Assembly: GCA_009602725.1 (NCBI GenBank)
Contig: WELB01000024.1
Span: forward strand, 589,420-601,248
Direction: 5' to 3'
Source of the DNA: Spirogloea muscicola
Lineage: Eukaryota > Streptophyta > Zygnematophyceae > Spirogloeales > Spirogloeaceae
DNA: 11,829 nucleotides
Each line of letters opens with the position of its first letter. The stretch's first letter is position 1. Shown here piece by piece: positions 6,343-11,829 of this stretch. A model generated the notes under the pieces. The model had not been told where the DNA came from. It was given only the letters and a program-made list of their open reading frames with translations, and ran no database searches. Position numbers and translations under genes: made by a program.

Positions 6343-6530
6343 GGCTCATGCGGTCCACGCGCGCGCTGGCCGCGCTATAGCTGGGCTGGCTTTTTGGGCT
6401 GGCTATTCCAGCTCCTATCCTCAATGGGCGAGCACTTTCTTCTATGGCTGCTGCCTCAGGGTCTCGGCAGAGTGCCGCTTTCCCTGCTTCGAGTTATTCA
6501 GATTTGATGTTGCTCACTCGTGGACACTAA
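6343..6530 (+). pseudogene. Element C-terminus split by a 59-bp tail insertion
   Basis: Codons 6345-6383 read A-H-A-V-H-A-R-A-G-R-A-I-A and codons 6447-6530 read A-A-A-S-G-S-R-Q-S-A-A-F-P-A-S-S-Y-S-D-L-M-L-L-T-R-G-H-stop. Together they match the C-terminus L-H-R-R-A-G-R-A-L-A-A-A-S-G ... L-L-L-T-R-G-Y of the intact element. The 59 bases between (6384-6442) are a family tail: GGCTGG, a GGGCTGG-CTATT-CCAGCTC stem, CTCAATGGGCGAGCAC and CTTTCTTC. Imperfect 8-bp repeats flank it (TATAGCTG at 6376-6383 and TATGGCTG at 6443-6450). The insertion therefore hit the G-R-A-L/A-A-A-S junction in sense orientation. Confidence 0.7.
6384..6442 (+). mobile_element. 59-bp tail-only insertion
   Basis: This is the stem-loop plus terminal tail inserted into the remnant 6343-6530, with direct repeats TATAGCTG/TATGGCTG (7 of 8 identical). 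It carries no coding sequence. It is either an extremely truncated copy or a very short non-autonomous element using the LINE's 3' end. Confidence 0.65.
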
Positions 6531-6664
6531 GCATCCATCCGACTTCTTCTCTGCATTGTCATTTGCTTCATAATGTAATCCTTTCTCGGCATCTTTTCCT
6601 TGTCCATTGCTTTGGGCTGGCCTTTCCCAGCCACCAGTCAATGTGGCCGCGCTTTCTTTTTGGC
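6531..6664 (+). promoter_or_regulatory. 3' UTR with stem-loop and terminal tail
   Basis: After the stop at 6528-6530, about 70 unassigned pyrimidine-rich bases lead to CTTGTCCATTGC, the stem GGCTGG-CCTTTC-CCAGCC (6615-6632), ACCAGTCAATGTGGCCGCG and CTTTCTTTTTGG. From the stem on it is nearly identical to 6295-6342, so these two 3' ends belong to one subfamily. Confidence 0.65.
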
Positions 6665-6808
6665 TTTGGATATTGTCCATTCTTTTTGGGCTGGCTTTGC
6701 CAGCCCCTCTGCCAGCTCCTCTTTTCTATGAGCGAGCTCCTCTCATCTCTACGGGCGAGCACTTTCTATTTGGACCTCGTTCATTCTTCCTGGGCTGGCC
6801 ATCCACTG
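6598..6808 (+). repeat. Head-to-tail array of element tails
   Basis: Three tails follow each other at 6598-6664, 6665-6768 and 6769-6808. Each begins near TTTGGA or GGAC plus (T/C)NTTGTCCATTC or CTCGTTCATTC, then GGGCTGGC, and the first two end in CTTTCTTTTTGG or CTTTCTATTTGG. The second has a perfect 7-bp stem GGGCTGG-CTTTG-CCAGCCC at 6688-6706 and a partial internal duplication of its right part. The third is cut short at the C run. Confidence 0.75.
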
Positions 6809-6894
6809 CCCCCCCCCCCCCCCTCCGGAAGAATGAGCCCATAGAAGAGAGGGGCTGGCAGAAGCCAGCCAAAAAAGAATGGACAAAATCCAAA
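6665..6894. repeat. Long inverted repeat (tails meeting tail to tail)
   Basis: The arm 6665-6710 (TTTGGATATTGTCCATTC, GGGCTGGC, CAGCCCCTCT) is mirrored by 6848-6894 on the other strand with few differences. A second nested pair is exact: TCATTCTTCC at 6781-6790 and GGAAGAATGA at 6827-6836. The centre is a run of 15 C at 6809-6823. It arises where plus-strand and minus-strand element tails meet. Confidence 0.85.
6809..6823. repeat. C15 homopolymer
   Basis: Fifteen consecutive C lie at the centre of the inverted repeat 6665-6894. The other strand is a G15 run. Its length may be unstable or mis-assembled. Confidence 0.95.
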
Positions 6895-6898
6895 GAGC
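6826..6898 (-). repeat. Element 3'-UTR tail, minus strand
   Basis: On the minus strand: CTTTGGATTTTGTCCATTC, the stem GGCTGG-CTTCTG-CCAGCC (6853-6870), CCCTCTCTTCTATGGGC and TCATTCTTCC. It lies beyond the variant end block (6912-6960) of the remnant 7065-7226, so it is a separate tail rather than that copy's own terminus. Confidence 0.65.
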
Positions 6899-6911
6899 TA
6901 CAACAGGTGCC

Positions 6912-6960
6912 GAAAAGAAAGAAGGCGCGCGGGGCGCATGAAATGAAATGGAGGCCAATT
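6912..6960 (-). repeat. Conserved 3'-UTR end block, variant without stem-loop
   Basis: This is the minus-strand partner of 3515-3566 (ATTGGCCTCCATTTCATTTC, ATGCGCCCCGCGCGCC, TTCTTTCTTTTCGG). It lies about 105 bp after the stop of the remnant at 7065-7226, whose C-terminus also matches the remnant associated with the plus-strand block. Confidence 0.6.
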
Positions 6961-7064
6961 CAGGCCGACACACTGTTCAGGCAGAGTCTAGGGCAAACTA
7001 AACAGGGCTACATAATACAGAAACCGAATCCGAAGTGCCTAAGGTGACATCGAAGAAAGAAACA

Positions 7065-7226
7065 TCAGTACCCACGGGTGAGCAAAAACAAATCCGACAA
7101 GCTAACTTGGGGAGCTGGAGCGCCGCCACGAAAGCCGGAGGCCTGACTCAAAGCGCGCCCTGCACGTTGATGAAGAGCCAATGCTTGCGAGCGCTGCAAA
7201 CTAAGTGAGAGCCGCATTCTAAAGTA
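7065..7226 (-). pseudogene. Element C-terminal fragment (53 codons) with stop
   Basis: The minus strand reads Y-F-R-M-R-L-S-L-S-L-Q-R-S-Q-A-L-A-L-H-Q-R-A-G-R-A-L-S-Q-A-S-G-F-R-G-G-A-P-A-P-Q-V-S-L-S-D-L-F-L-L-T-R-G-Y, with a stop at 7065-7067. It is open and undamaged. The start of homology near 7226 marks a 5' truncation. The frame runs on to 7268 without further similarity. It is closest to the end of the plus-strand remnant 2805-3448. Confidence 0.8.
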
Positions 7227-7294
7227 TGCAAGTAAAGAAGGGAAACACACAGCTAGGCATCTAGACAACTAGACACGACAAAACCACAGGAAGC

Positions 7295-7370
7295 TCAACA
7301 CCCGCGGGTGAGCAACATCAGGTCAGAGTAGCTCGAAGCTGGAAAAGATGCAGGCAGACGAGACCCGGAA
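7295..7370 (-). pseudogene. Downstream half of the sibling copy hit by the intact element
   Basis: From 7370 the minus strand reads S-G-S-R-L-P-A-S-F-P-A-S-S-Y-S-D-L-M-L-L-T-R-G-C-stop (stop 7295-7297). It is nearly the same as the end at 6447-6530. The first eight bases (TTCCGGGT on the minus strand) are repeated on the far side of the intact element at 11524-11531. Bringing the flanks together restores A-A-S-G-S-R. The sequence between 7226 and 7295 is unassigned. Confidence 0.75.
7363..7370 (-). repeat. Target-site duplication, 3' side
   Basis: TTCCGGGT on the minus strand is identical to 11524-11531. It lies directly after the element's 3' end CAGCCGCTTTCTCTTT. Confidence 0.75.
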
Positions 7371-7402
7371 AAAGAGAAAGCGGCTGCTGATATGAAAGAA
7401 TC

Positions 7403-7420
7403 GGCTGTGAAATGCCAGCC
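7403..7420 (-). promoter_or_regulatory. 3'-UTR stem-loop of the complete element
   Basis: GGCTG-GCATTTCA-CAGCC on the minus strand, about 55 bases past the stop. It has the position and sequence of the stem-loops at 6295-6312, 6615-6632 and 3820-3838. It may be the signal by which the protein selects its own RNA; this is inference from R2-type elements. Confidence 0.5.
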
Positions 7421-7473
7421 AGATGCATACAGGTGTTCATGACGGAGCCAAAGGCTAGGCAGACAGGGCGCCC

Positions 7474-10400
7474 TCAATACCCCCGTGTCAGCAGTAAGAA
7501 GTCAGATGAGCTGAGGGGAGGAAGAGCAACCCCGCTGCGCAAGCCAGAGGCTGCTGCAAGGGCGCGACCAGCGCGGCGGTGCAAAGCAAGCGCTTGGGAG
7601 CGCTGCAGGGACATAGACAGTCGCATACGGTAGCAGGACACCAGACCCAAAGGCACCGAGCCACCGGGAAGGGCAGCACCCTGCTCCCGGCGCCGCTGGT
7701 CAGCTTGAGAGGCCAGCAGCGAAAGTAACGAGGACCACCGACCCCCGTAACACCCATGGATGTCCATGGCCAGGGGGTAAAAGGTATCACCCGCCGGGTG
7801 GTCCTTGTACTTGTGCAGCTTCTTCCGTTCGGCTACCTTCACAGCGTAGCCGGTCTCAGAAGTAATGGGGCCCTTCGTCCGGAAGCTGTCGGTGAGGACA
7901 ACGTCCATGAGGAGCCGCTTGCCACCTCCCAGGGGGACGCCGACCAGATCGACACGCCTCGTCCGAGGGACCCCATTGCGGAGGAGGATGGGCATCACCC
8001 CAGTGCTCTCCAACGCCACTTGATATCCCGCCTCCTTGACGATGCCATACATGGCGTCACGTAGGAGGTTGTGGGAGCCCGTGCGTTCACTGCCTTTGGC
8101 ACACCTGAGCATGTGGTCACCCATGAGCAATGCATCATGCTCAATAAGCCCACATTCACATTGGGTCACCCCTGCCAAGCACAGGGATGGCAAGCCAAGA
8201 CGGCGGCGCATAGCATCGCAAAACAAAGCATTCTCCATCCGCAAGCCCGCATGCAAAGGCAAAGCGCGGAGCCACTCAGACGCTCCCAGAGACGAAACAG
8301 ATAGGAGCCGAGCCTGGCCTCGAGCATCTCCTTGGAGGAGACTCCGGAGATGCTCCAGTGGTTGCTCGTCTGCAGCACGGGTAAACCGCGATTGAGCCTT
8401 GACATCAGAAACGTCAGCCCAGGCAGCAAAACTAACAGGCTCATTTACCAGAGGCGGGTATGCGGCAAAGAGGTCCTGTTGGCATGCTTTGAGAGTCACT
8501 TGGAAAGGCAGACTCCCCTGAACCACGGTACTGATGTGAGGCGCCAACACACGTTGTTGCCCAAGGAGGAATCGTCCAGATATGGACGAAGCCACCTGGG
8601 CCCAGCAGCCAAGGTACGCTGGTCTGCACAAGCGGACCAAGGGGCGACAACCAAGCCCACCGAGACGGATGGGCAGCGTACATTGCACCAGTGCTGCTGG
8701 GGACTGCTCTAGAAGTGGGTGAGCAATCATGTCAGCTAGGCATCGTTGGAGCCTGACATCTATGGATGCATAGACCTCATCCATGGTAACCGAAGGTGGG
8801 ACCGTTCTTAAGAGGTAACACGGCCGCTGTGCCACACTCCTGGTCAAAATGGCCACTGCCAACTGAGAGTCCCCGAGGGTGGGGAGCTCTGGCAGGACCT
8901 GCATATATCCTTGGAGACGAGCAAGGACAGCACCCTCCGAGAAAGACGGGTCCCCTACAGGCACTCCCAAGATCTTCAAACCGCCCTCTGGTGTCTGACA
9001 AGATGTAGGCAACGAGGGAAGGAGGGAAAGAGGGATGCCATTGGGGGACCAGGCAGAGCACTTGGCAGTACTTATCCCAAGCCCGATGAGCCGGAGCTGG
9101 TGCTGAAGCGTGCCAAAAGCTCGCAGCACCTCCTCTGGGGGGCCGAGGAGCGTAGTATCATCCGCGTAACTCGGGAGGAGAACGCCAGGGTGAGCGCTCG
9201 CCGTGTTGCGCAAAGCACGGTGATGCGCCAGAGCAAAGAGAAAACCACCCATGGGATCACCTTGACGTGTCCCCGTCTTTGACTGCAAAACAGCCAAAGA
9301 AGTCCCTGCCCCCCACAACAATGCAGATGGCGAGCCATACATGCAGCGGAAGTGAGGGAGGAGGGTGGGAAAGTACTGCCTTAGCTCCTCGGCGATAACC
9401 TGCCGATCCACGGAGTTGAAGGCGTTCTGTACGTCCACGCTCAGGGCCAGCCAATGGGGGTTTACATCCAGTGCCGCTCGTACCCCGTGCACCAGGGTCT
9501 CAGCGCCAGCACGCATCCCAGCCCCAAACTGGTGGGGATGGAAGTGCGCCTGGGCATCGTCCTGGATCTGCATGATTAGGGTGCGCCCCACAAGGCGCGC
9601 CAGAACCTCCCCCATCGAGATAGGACGCACTCCGCCGTTGTCCTTCTGCAAAGCAATGAGATTGCTTGTGCAGAGGACTGCGCCTACACGATGGGTGAGG
9701 TGCCCACGCGCAACATGTTGCGCGACCCTATGCAACAGATCGAAATCCTCCGAGTCCTCCTCCCCATATAACTCCCGCAAGTGCTCAAAGAGCATGCCAG
9801 ATGGACCCCCGGCGACTGCCTTGCGGCTACTCACAATCGCCCGACGGAAGACAGCCGGGTCCAGGTCCACCGGTTCAGCAGGCATGAAGCTCTCCATCCA
9901 TGTATCTAATCTTCGCGGGGCCGAAGGATGGAGCTGCTCGAGTGCGGCCAAGGTTGCCGCATCATGCGGTGCTGGTGTTGAGGGCTCCAAGGCTTGGGCA
10001 GCCCTGCCAAGGTCGCCGGCTCGCCCATATCGGATGGCACGTCGTTTGCCCGCCTCCTTAATATCGGATTCCGACGTGGTGGGCCGATAGTTGGCTTGCG
10101 CAAGTTGCGCAGCCGCTTGGTGCTTTGCAAGTAGCAGCTGCCACTCTCCACCTTCAAACAGGTGGAGGCGCAACAGCAGCTCCGTGCGACCTGCCTTCCC
10201 CTGCGGCAGGCGACCAAGCAAGAGTCGCGGAAACAACACAAACACAGCCCATGCAGCCTCATCCTCGCTGTCACGAGCCAGACGTGTCAGGAGGGGCCGA
10301 AGGGCTCTCCGTATGTGGGGCCGGGCCCAATACGGGATGTGTCGTAGGAGCTGCGCGTTGGTCGTCCGCAGGATCTCGGAGACGTCCACGCTCTCCGCCC

Positions 10401-11379
10401 ACCGCCAGTGTTCTGCCGTAGGCCCTGGTGGTGGTGGTGGCATCGCCCCTCTTGTAGGGGCTCTGCGAGCCCGAGCGGTGGCGGATGCCTCTGCCTGCTG
10501 CGCCTCTCTGTTAGCCAAACGCACGCAGGCCCGCTCGTGCGAGCTCAAACCCACCTTGTTGGCACATCGCCGCCGGCAGAGCCGGCAGCGGAGCTCAACA
10601 GGCGGGCAAGAGGTTGCCTCCGCAGGGGGCCGGAGGTCCTCTTGGCCCTGCTCCCCTTCCCCAGGTGCAGCTGATACAGCGGCATCGCCAGCCACGGGCC
10701 CGTCAGCATCACCAGCGCCACTGCCACCACTCGCCGAACCCATGGCGACAACCACTTCCAAGCGCCGCCTGGCTCCTCCGCTGCGGCGACCTCCCCTCCA
10801 AGATGCAGGGGGGTTTGCGGAAGCCGCCTGCCCTGCAGACGCGGGAGAGGTGCACGGCGTTGGTTGTGGGTGGGGCTCGAAGCCCGTGAGTAGAGCAGCA
10901 TGAGAAGCAGTGGGAGAGGATACTGGGGGAGGGGGTCCTGTGCCCCTCTCCATGTTGTCCTCCTCCATGGCAATCTCGGATGATGTTGGGGCCGTGGTTG
11001 GGACAGCCGTCTCGTCCATCCCTGGGCCTGGTGGGGCCTGGGATGAGCGCGTAGCGCAGCAGCTCCTGGAGCTCCGGTGCACTGCTCTCGCAATGGCCGC
11101 CAGTGCGGTTGCCTCCCCGGCACAAGTGAGCCGAGGGTTTGATCGCAGCCGGCCGCGCCAGCTTGTGGGCTGGGCAGCCGGACCCATGTCCCCCGCACGA
11201 GGCTGTGCAAGCTGCCTAGGTGCCGTATCCTCCCTCGCCACCGCCGTGGCCGCCGCGGCGCACGGCGTGGCATGAGGGACCCCGCCAGCTGGGGGCCGCG
11301 CTGCGGGCGGCACTGTGCGCGGCGAGCTCCGAGGAGCGCGCCGCGCAGGTGCGCGCCGTGCCTTGGCAGGCGGCGGCAT
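7474..11379 (-). CDS. RLE-type retrotransposon polyprotein: zinc finger, reverse transcriptase, endonuclease
   Basis: It would nick target DNA and reverse-transcribe its own RNA onto the nick (target-primed reverse transcription). Counting from the ATG at 11377-11379 (1301 aa): an Ala/Pro/Arg-rich N-terminus; a C2HC zinc finger C265-x2-C268-x12-H281-x3-C285; RT with K579-D-N-G-G-V-R-P, motif A L-S-V-D649-V-x-N-A-F-N-S-V-D, motif B T-G-T-R-Q-G-D-P (704-709 region), catalytic Y-A-D-D at 738-741 and G-G-L-K-I-L-G-V; thumb; knuckle C1074-x-C1076-x12-H1089-x3-C1093; R-T-G-S-H-N; nuclease R-R-V-D1144 ... L-L-M-D1159-V-V ... K-Y1191; terminus L-L-L-T-R-G-Y. No stops or frameshifts are present, so it may be active. 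The start is the first in-frame ATG inside the element. The frame stays open to 11799, but that part lies in flanking sequence. Later starts (11187, 11019) cannot be excluded. Confidence 0.85.
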   Translation of the reverse strand: MPPPAKARRAPARRAPRSSPRTVPPAARPPAGGVPHATPCAAAATAVAREDTAPRQLAQPRAGDMGPAAQPTSWRGRLRSNPRLTCAGEATALAAIARAVHRSSRSCCATRSSQAPPGPGMDETAVPTTAPTSSEIAMEEDNMERGTGPPPPVSSPTASHAALLTGFEPHPQPTPCTSPASAGQAASANPPASWRGGRRSGGARRRLEVVVAMGSASGGSGAGDADGPVAGDAAVSAAPGEGEQGQEDLRPPAEATSCPPVELRCRLCRRRCANKVGLSSHERACVRLANREAQQAEASATARARRAPTRGAMPPPPPGPTAEHWRWAESVDVSEILRTTNAQLLRHIPYWARPHIRRALRPLLTRLARDSEDEAAWAVFVLFPRLLLGRLPQGKAGRTELLLRLHLFEGGEWQLLLAKHQAAAQLAQANYRPTTSESDIKEAGKRRAIRYGRAGDLGRAAQALEPSTPAPHDAATLAALEQLHPSAPRRLDTWMESFMPAEPVDLDPAVFRRAIVSSRKAVAGGPSGMLFEHLRELYGEEDSEDFDLLHRVAQHVARGHLTHRVGAVLCTSNLIALQKDNGGVRPISMGEVLARLVGRTLIMQIQDDAQAHFHPHQFGAGMRAGAETLVHGVRAALDVNPHWLALSVDVQNAFNSVDRQVIAEELRQYFPTLLPHFRCMYGSPSALLWGAGTSLAVLQSKTGTRQGDPMGGFLFALAHHRALRNTASAHPGVLLPSYADDTTLLGPPEEVLRAFGTLQHQLRLIGLGISTAKCSAWSPNGIPLSLLPSLPTSCQTPEGGLKILGVPVGDPSFSEGAVLARLQGYMQVLPELPTLGDSQLAVAILTRSVAQRPCYLLRTVPPSVTMDEVYASIDVRLQRCLADMIAHPLLEQSPAALVQCTLPIRLGGLGCRPLVRLCRPAYLGCWAQVASSISGRFLLGQQRVLAPHISTVVQGSLPFQVTLKACQQDLFAAYPPLVNEPVSFAAWADVSDVKAQSRFTRAADEQPLEHLRSLLQGDARGQARLLSVSSLGASEWLRALPLHAGLRMENALFCDAMRRRLGLPSLCLAGVTQCECGLIEHDALLMGDHMLRCAKGSERTGSHNLLRDAMYGIVKEAGYQVALESTGVMPILLRNGVPRTRRVDLVGVPLGGGKRLLMDVVLTDSFRTKGPITSETGYAVKVAERKKLHKYKDHPAGDTFYPLAMDIHGCYGGRWSSLLSLLASQADQRRREQGAALPGGSVPLGLVSCYRMRLSMSLQRSQALALHRRAGRALAAASGLRSGVALPPLSSSDFLLLTRGY
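10525..10587 (-). other. C2HC zinc-finger coding segment
   Basis: It encodes C-R-L-C-R-R-R-C-A-N-K-V-G-L-S-S-H-E-R-A-C. The G-L-S-x-H core resembles the N-terminal fingers of R2-like elements, which bind target DNA. An extra Cys sits where an aromatic residue is usual, and the last ligand is Cys rather than His. Confidence 0.7.
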
Positions 11380-11523
11380 GCGCGCCCAGCGACGCTCAGG
11401 CGCTCGAGCGCCCCGGGGGGTTGGCAAGGCGCCGCAGCGCCCGGGGGGGCGGCGGCGCCGGCGGCGAGCTAGGGAGCCGTTGGGTCGGTCGGTCGGGGGG
11501 GGCTGCTGCTGCCGGAGGGTTTT

Positions 11524-11531
11524 ACCCGGAA
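11524..11531 (-). repeat. Target-site duplication, 5' side
   Basis: TTCCGGGT on the minus strand is identical to 7363-7370. It follows GTTGCTGC, which completes A-A-S-G-S codons when joined to the 3' flank. Confidence 0.75.
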
Positions 11532-11575
11532 GCAGCAACAAGACAACAAGAGCACGCCCCCCCTTCGGAAGAGCT
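11524..11575 (-). pseudogene. Upstream half of the sibling copy hit by the intact element
   Basis: The minus strand reads A-L-P-K-G-G-R-A-L, or L-F-R-R-G-G-R-A-L across a one-base shift, followed by GTTGCTGC and the duplication. This resembles L-H-R-R-A-G-R-A-L-A-A-A-S-G. The match is short and frameshifted. The open frame of the element continues through it, so the apparent long N-terminus beginning at 11799 is probably a read-through of flanking DNA. Confidence 0.45.
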
Positions 11576-11640
11576 TCTTTTAGCTGGTGGCACAAGAGCT
11601 TGCCGTCCTCGCTTCCATACCCTACTCGAGAACATAGCGA
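11575..11640 (+). pseudogene. Short C-terminal element fragment, plus strand
   Basis: L-L-A-G-G-T-R-A-C-R-P is read on the plus strand. TAGCTGGTGGCACAAGAGCT at 11581-11600 closely repeats TAGCTGCTGGCACAAGAGCT at 11787-11806, the corresponding codons of the next fragment. Confidence 0.5.
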
Positions 11641-11663
11641 GTCTGGGATATGCACGACGCGAG

Positions 11664-11829
11664 GATATGCTCCCAGCCCAGATGGGTATGCCGGCAGCCT
11701 ATCTGTCATTTCTGCGACGTCGAGTGTCAACCTGTCTGCAACGAGCTCAGGCGTATGCTCTGCATCAGAAAGCTGGTCGAGCCTTAGCTGCTGGCACAAG
11801 AGCTAGTCAATTGCCGTCCGGTATTCGAG
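11664..11829 (+). pseudogene. Partial element C-terminus running off the window
   Basis: The plus strand reads M-G-M-P-A-A-Y-L-S-F-L-R-R-R-V-S-T-C-L-Q-R-A-Q-A-Y-A-L-H-Q-K-A-G-R-A-L-A-A-G-T-R-A-S-Q-L-P-S-G-I-R without a stop and is cut by the window end. It is the same lineage as 5274-5463, without that copy's extra base near 5300. If intact, about 13 further codons ending T-R-G-Y should follow outside the window. It faces away from the complete element. Confidence 0.75.

Larger units (their letters stand above)
7371..11523 (-). mobile_element. Complete RLE-type non-LTR retrotransposon (about 4.15 kb)
   Basis: Boundaries come from the 8-bp direct repeat TTCCGGGT (7363-7370 and 11524-11531). 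On the minus strand the element begins AAAACCCTCCGG, continues with CAG repeats, a run of eight C and a short GACC repeat, then a 5' leader of about 144 bases to the first in-frame ATG at 11379. One ORF fills most of it. The 3' UTR (7371-7473) carries the stem GGCTG-(8 nt)-CAGCC at 7403-7420 and ends CAGCCGCTTTCTCTTT. There is no LTR, no poly(A) tail and no apurinic-endonuclease domain. The flanks are two halves of a sibling copy's C-terminus in the same orientation. The clade is not assigned: R2, R4, NeSL and CRE are the known groups with this architecture. Confidence 0.8.

Noticed and set aside
6598-6898. CRISPR array or MITE as explanation of the repeated stem-loops
   Set aside because: Spacing is irregular, there are no unique spacers, and the stem-loops follow T-R-G-Y stops of LINE remnants on both strands. 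A LINE 3' UTR explains them better than a DNA transposon.
9365-10903. Two long plus-strand open frames (9365-10090 and 10091-10903)
   Set aside because: They lie antisense to the reverse-transcriptase and N-terminal coding region. They have no recognisable motifs and read as Arg/Ser/Ala-rich shadow translations of GC-rich codons.
7371-11523. LTR retrotransposon, group II intron or bacterial retron
   Set aside because: There are no terminal repeats, integrase, RNase H, protease or intron RNA domains. The knuckle plus RLE after the RT and the C2HC finger before it indicate an RLE-type LINE.
11315-11806. Plus-strand open frame of 163 codons at the right end
   Set aside because: Its frame is offset from the one that reads the family C-terminus (M-G-M-P-A-A-Y-L-S-F-L-R-R-R). 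It is a shadow of the fragment at 11664-11829.

Overview
The window looks like nuclear DNA of a GC-rich eukaryote. A green alga or another protist is my best guess, because it carries an intron-free, single-ORF non-LTR retrotransposon in Arg/Ala/Pro-rich coding sequence. There are no bacterial gene sets, rRNA or tRNA, and I recognise no host gene. All alignments here were made by eye.

Almost everything I can recognise belongs to one superfamily of LINE-like elements of the restriction-like-endonuclease (RLE) type. One copy appears complete on the minus strand. It is bounded by an 8-bp direct repeat at 7363-7370 and 11524-11531, which makes an element of about 4.15 kb (7371-11523). Its ORF (7474-11379, about 1301 aa) has an N-terminal C2HC zinc finger, a reverse transcriptase with all catalytic motifs, a C-x-C/H/C knuckle and a PD-(D/E)XK-like nuclease. 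The rest is a graveyard of 5'-truncated, frameshifted relatives in both orientations. On the minus strand these lie at 1-190, 2645-2828, 3788-4001, 4290-5207, 7065-7226 and 7295-7370. On the plus strand they lie at 1345-1382, 1755-2553, 2805-3448, 3589-3787, 5208-5463, 5546-6238, 6343-6530 and 11575-11829. Most are recognised by the shared C-terminus (x-R-A-G-R-A-L-A-A-A-S-G ... S-D-L-x-L-L-T-R-G-Y-stop).

Downstream of these stops lies a recurring 3' tail. It consists of a GGGCTGG...CCAGCCC stem-loop and then a GC-rich stretch ending in CTTTCTTCTTT. The same terminus marks the 3' end of the complete element and of two tiny tail-only insertions of 31 and 59 bp, each flanked by a short direct repeat. 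The complete element and the 59-bp insertion both sit, in sense orientation, at nearly the same codons (GRAL-AAASGS) near the C-terminus of a sibling copy. The window is therefore best read as a self-nesting retrotransposon cluster whose members insert into one another, with a structured 3' end as the likely template signal. Clusters of this kind are known from the Zepp elements of green algae, although Zepp is a different LINE type.

The stretch 191-1344 is mostly unexplained.
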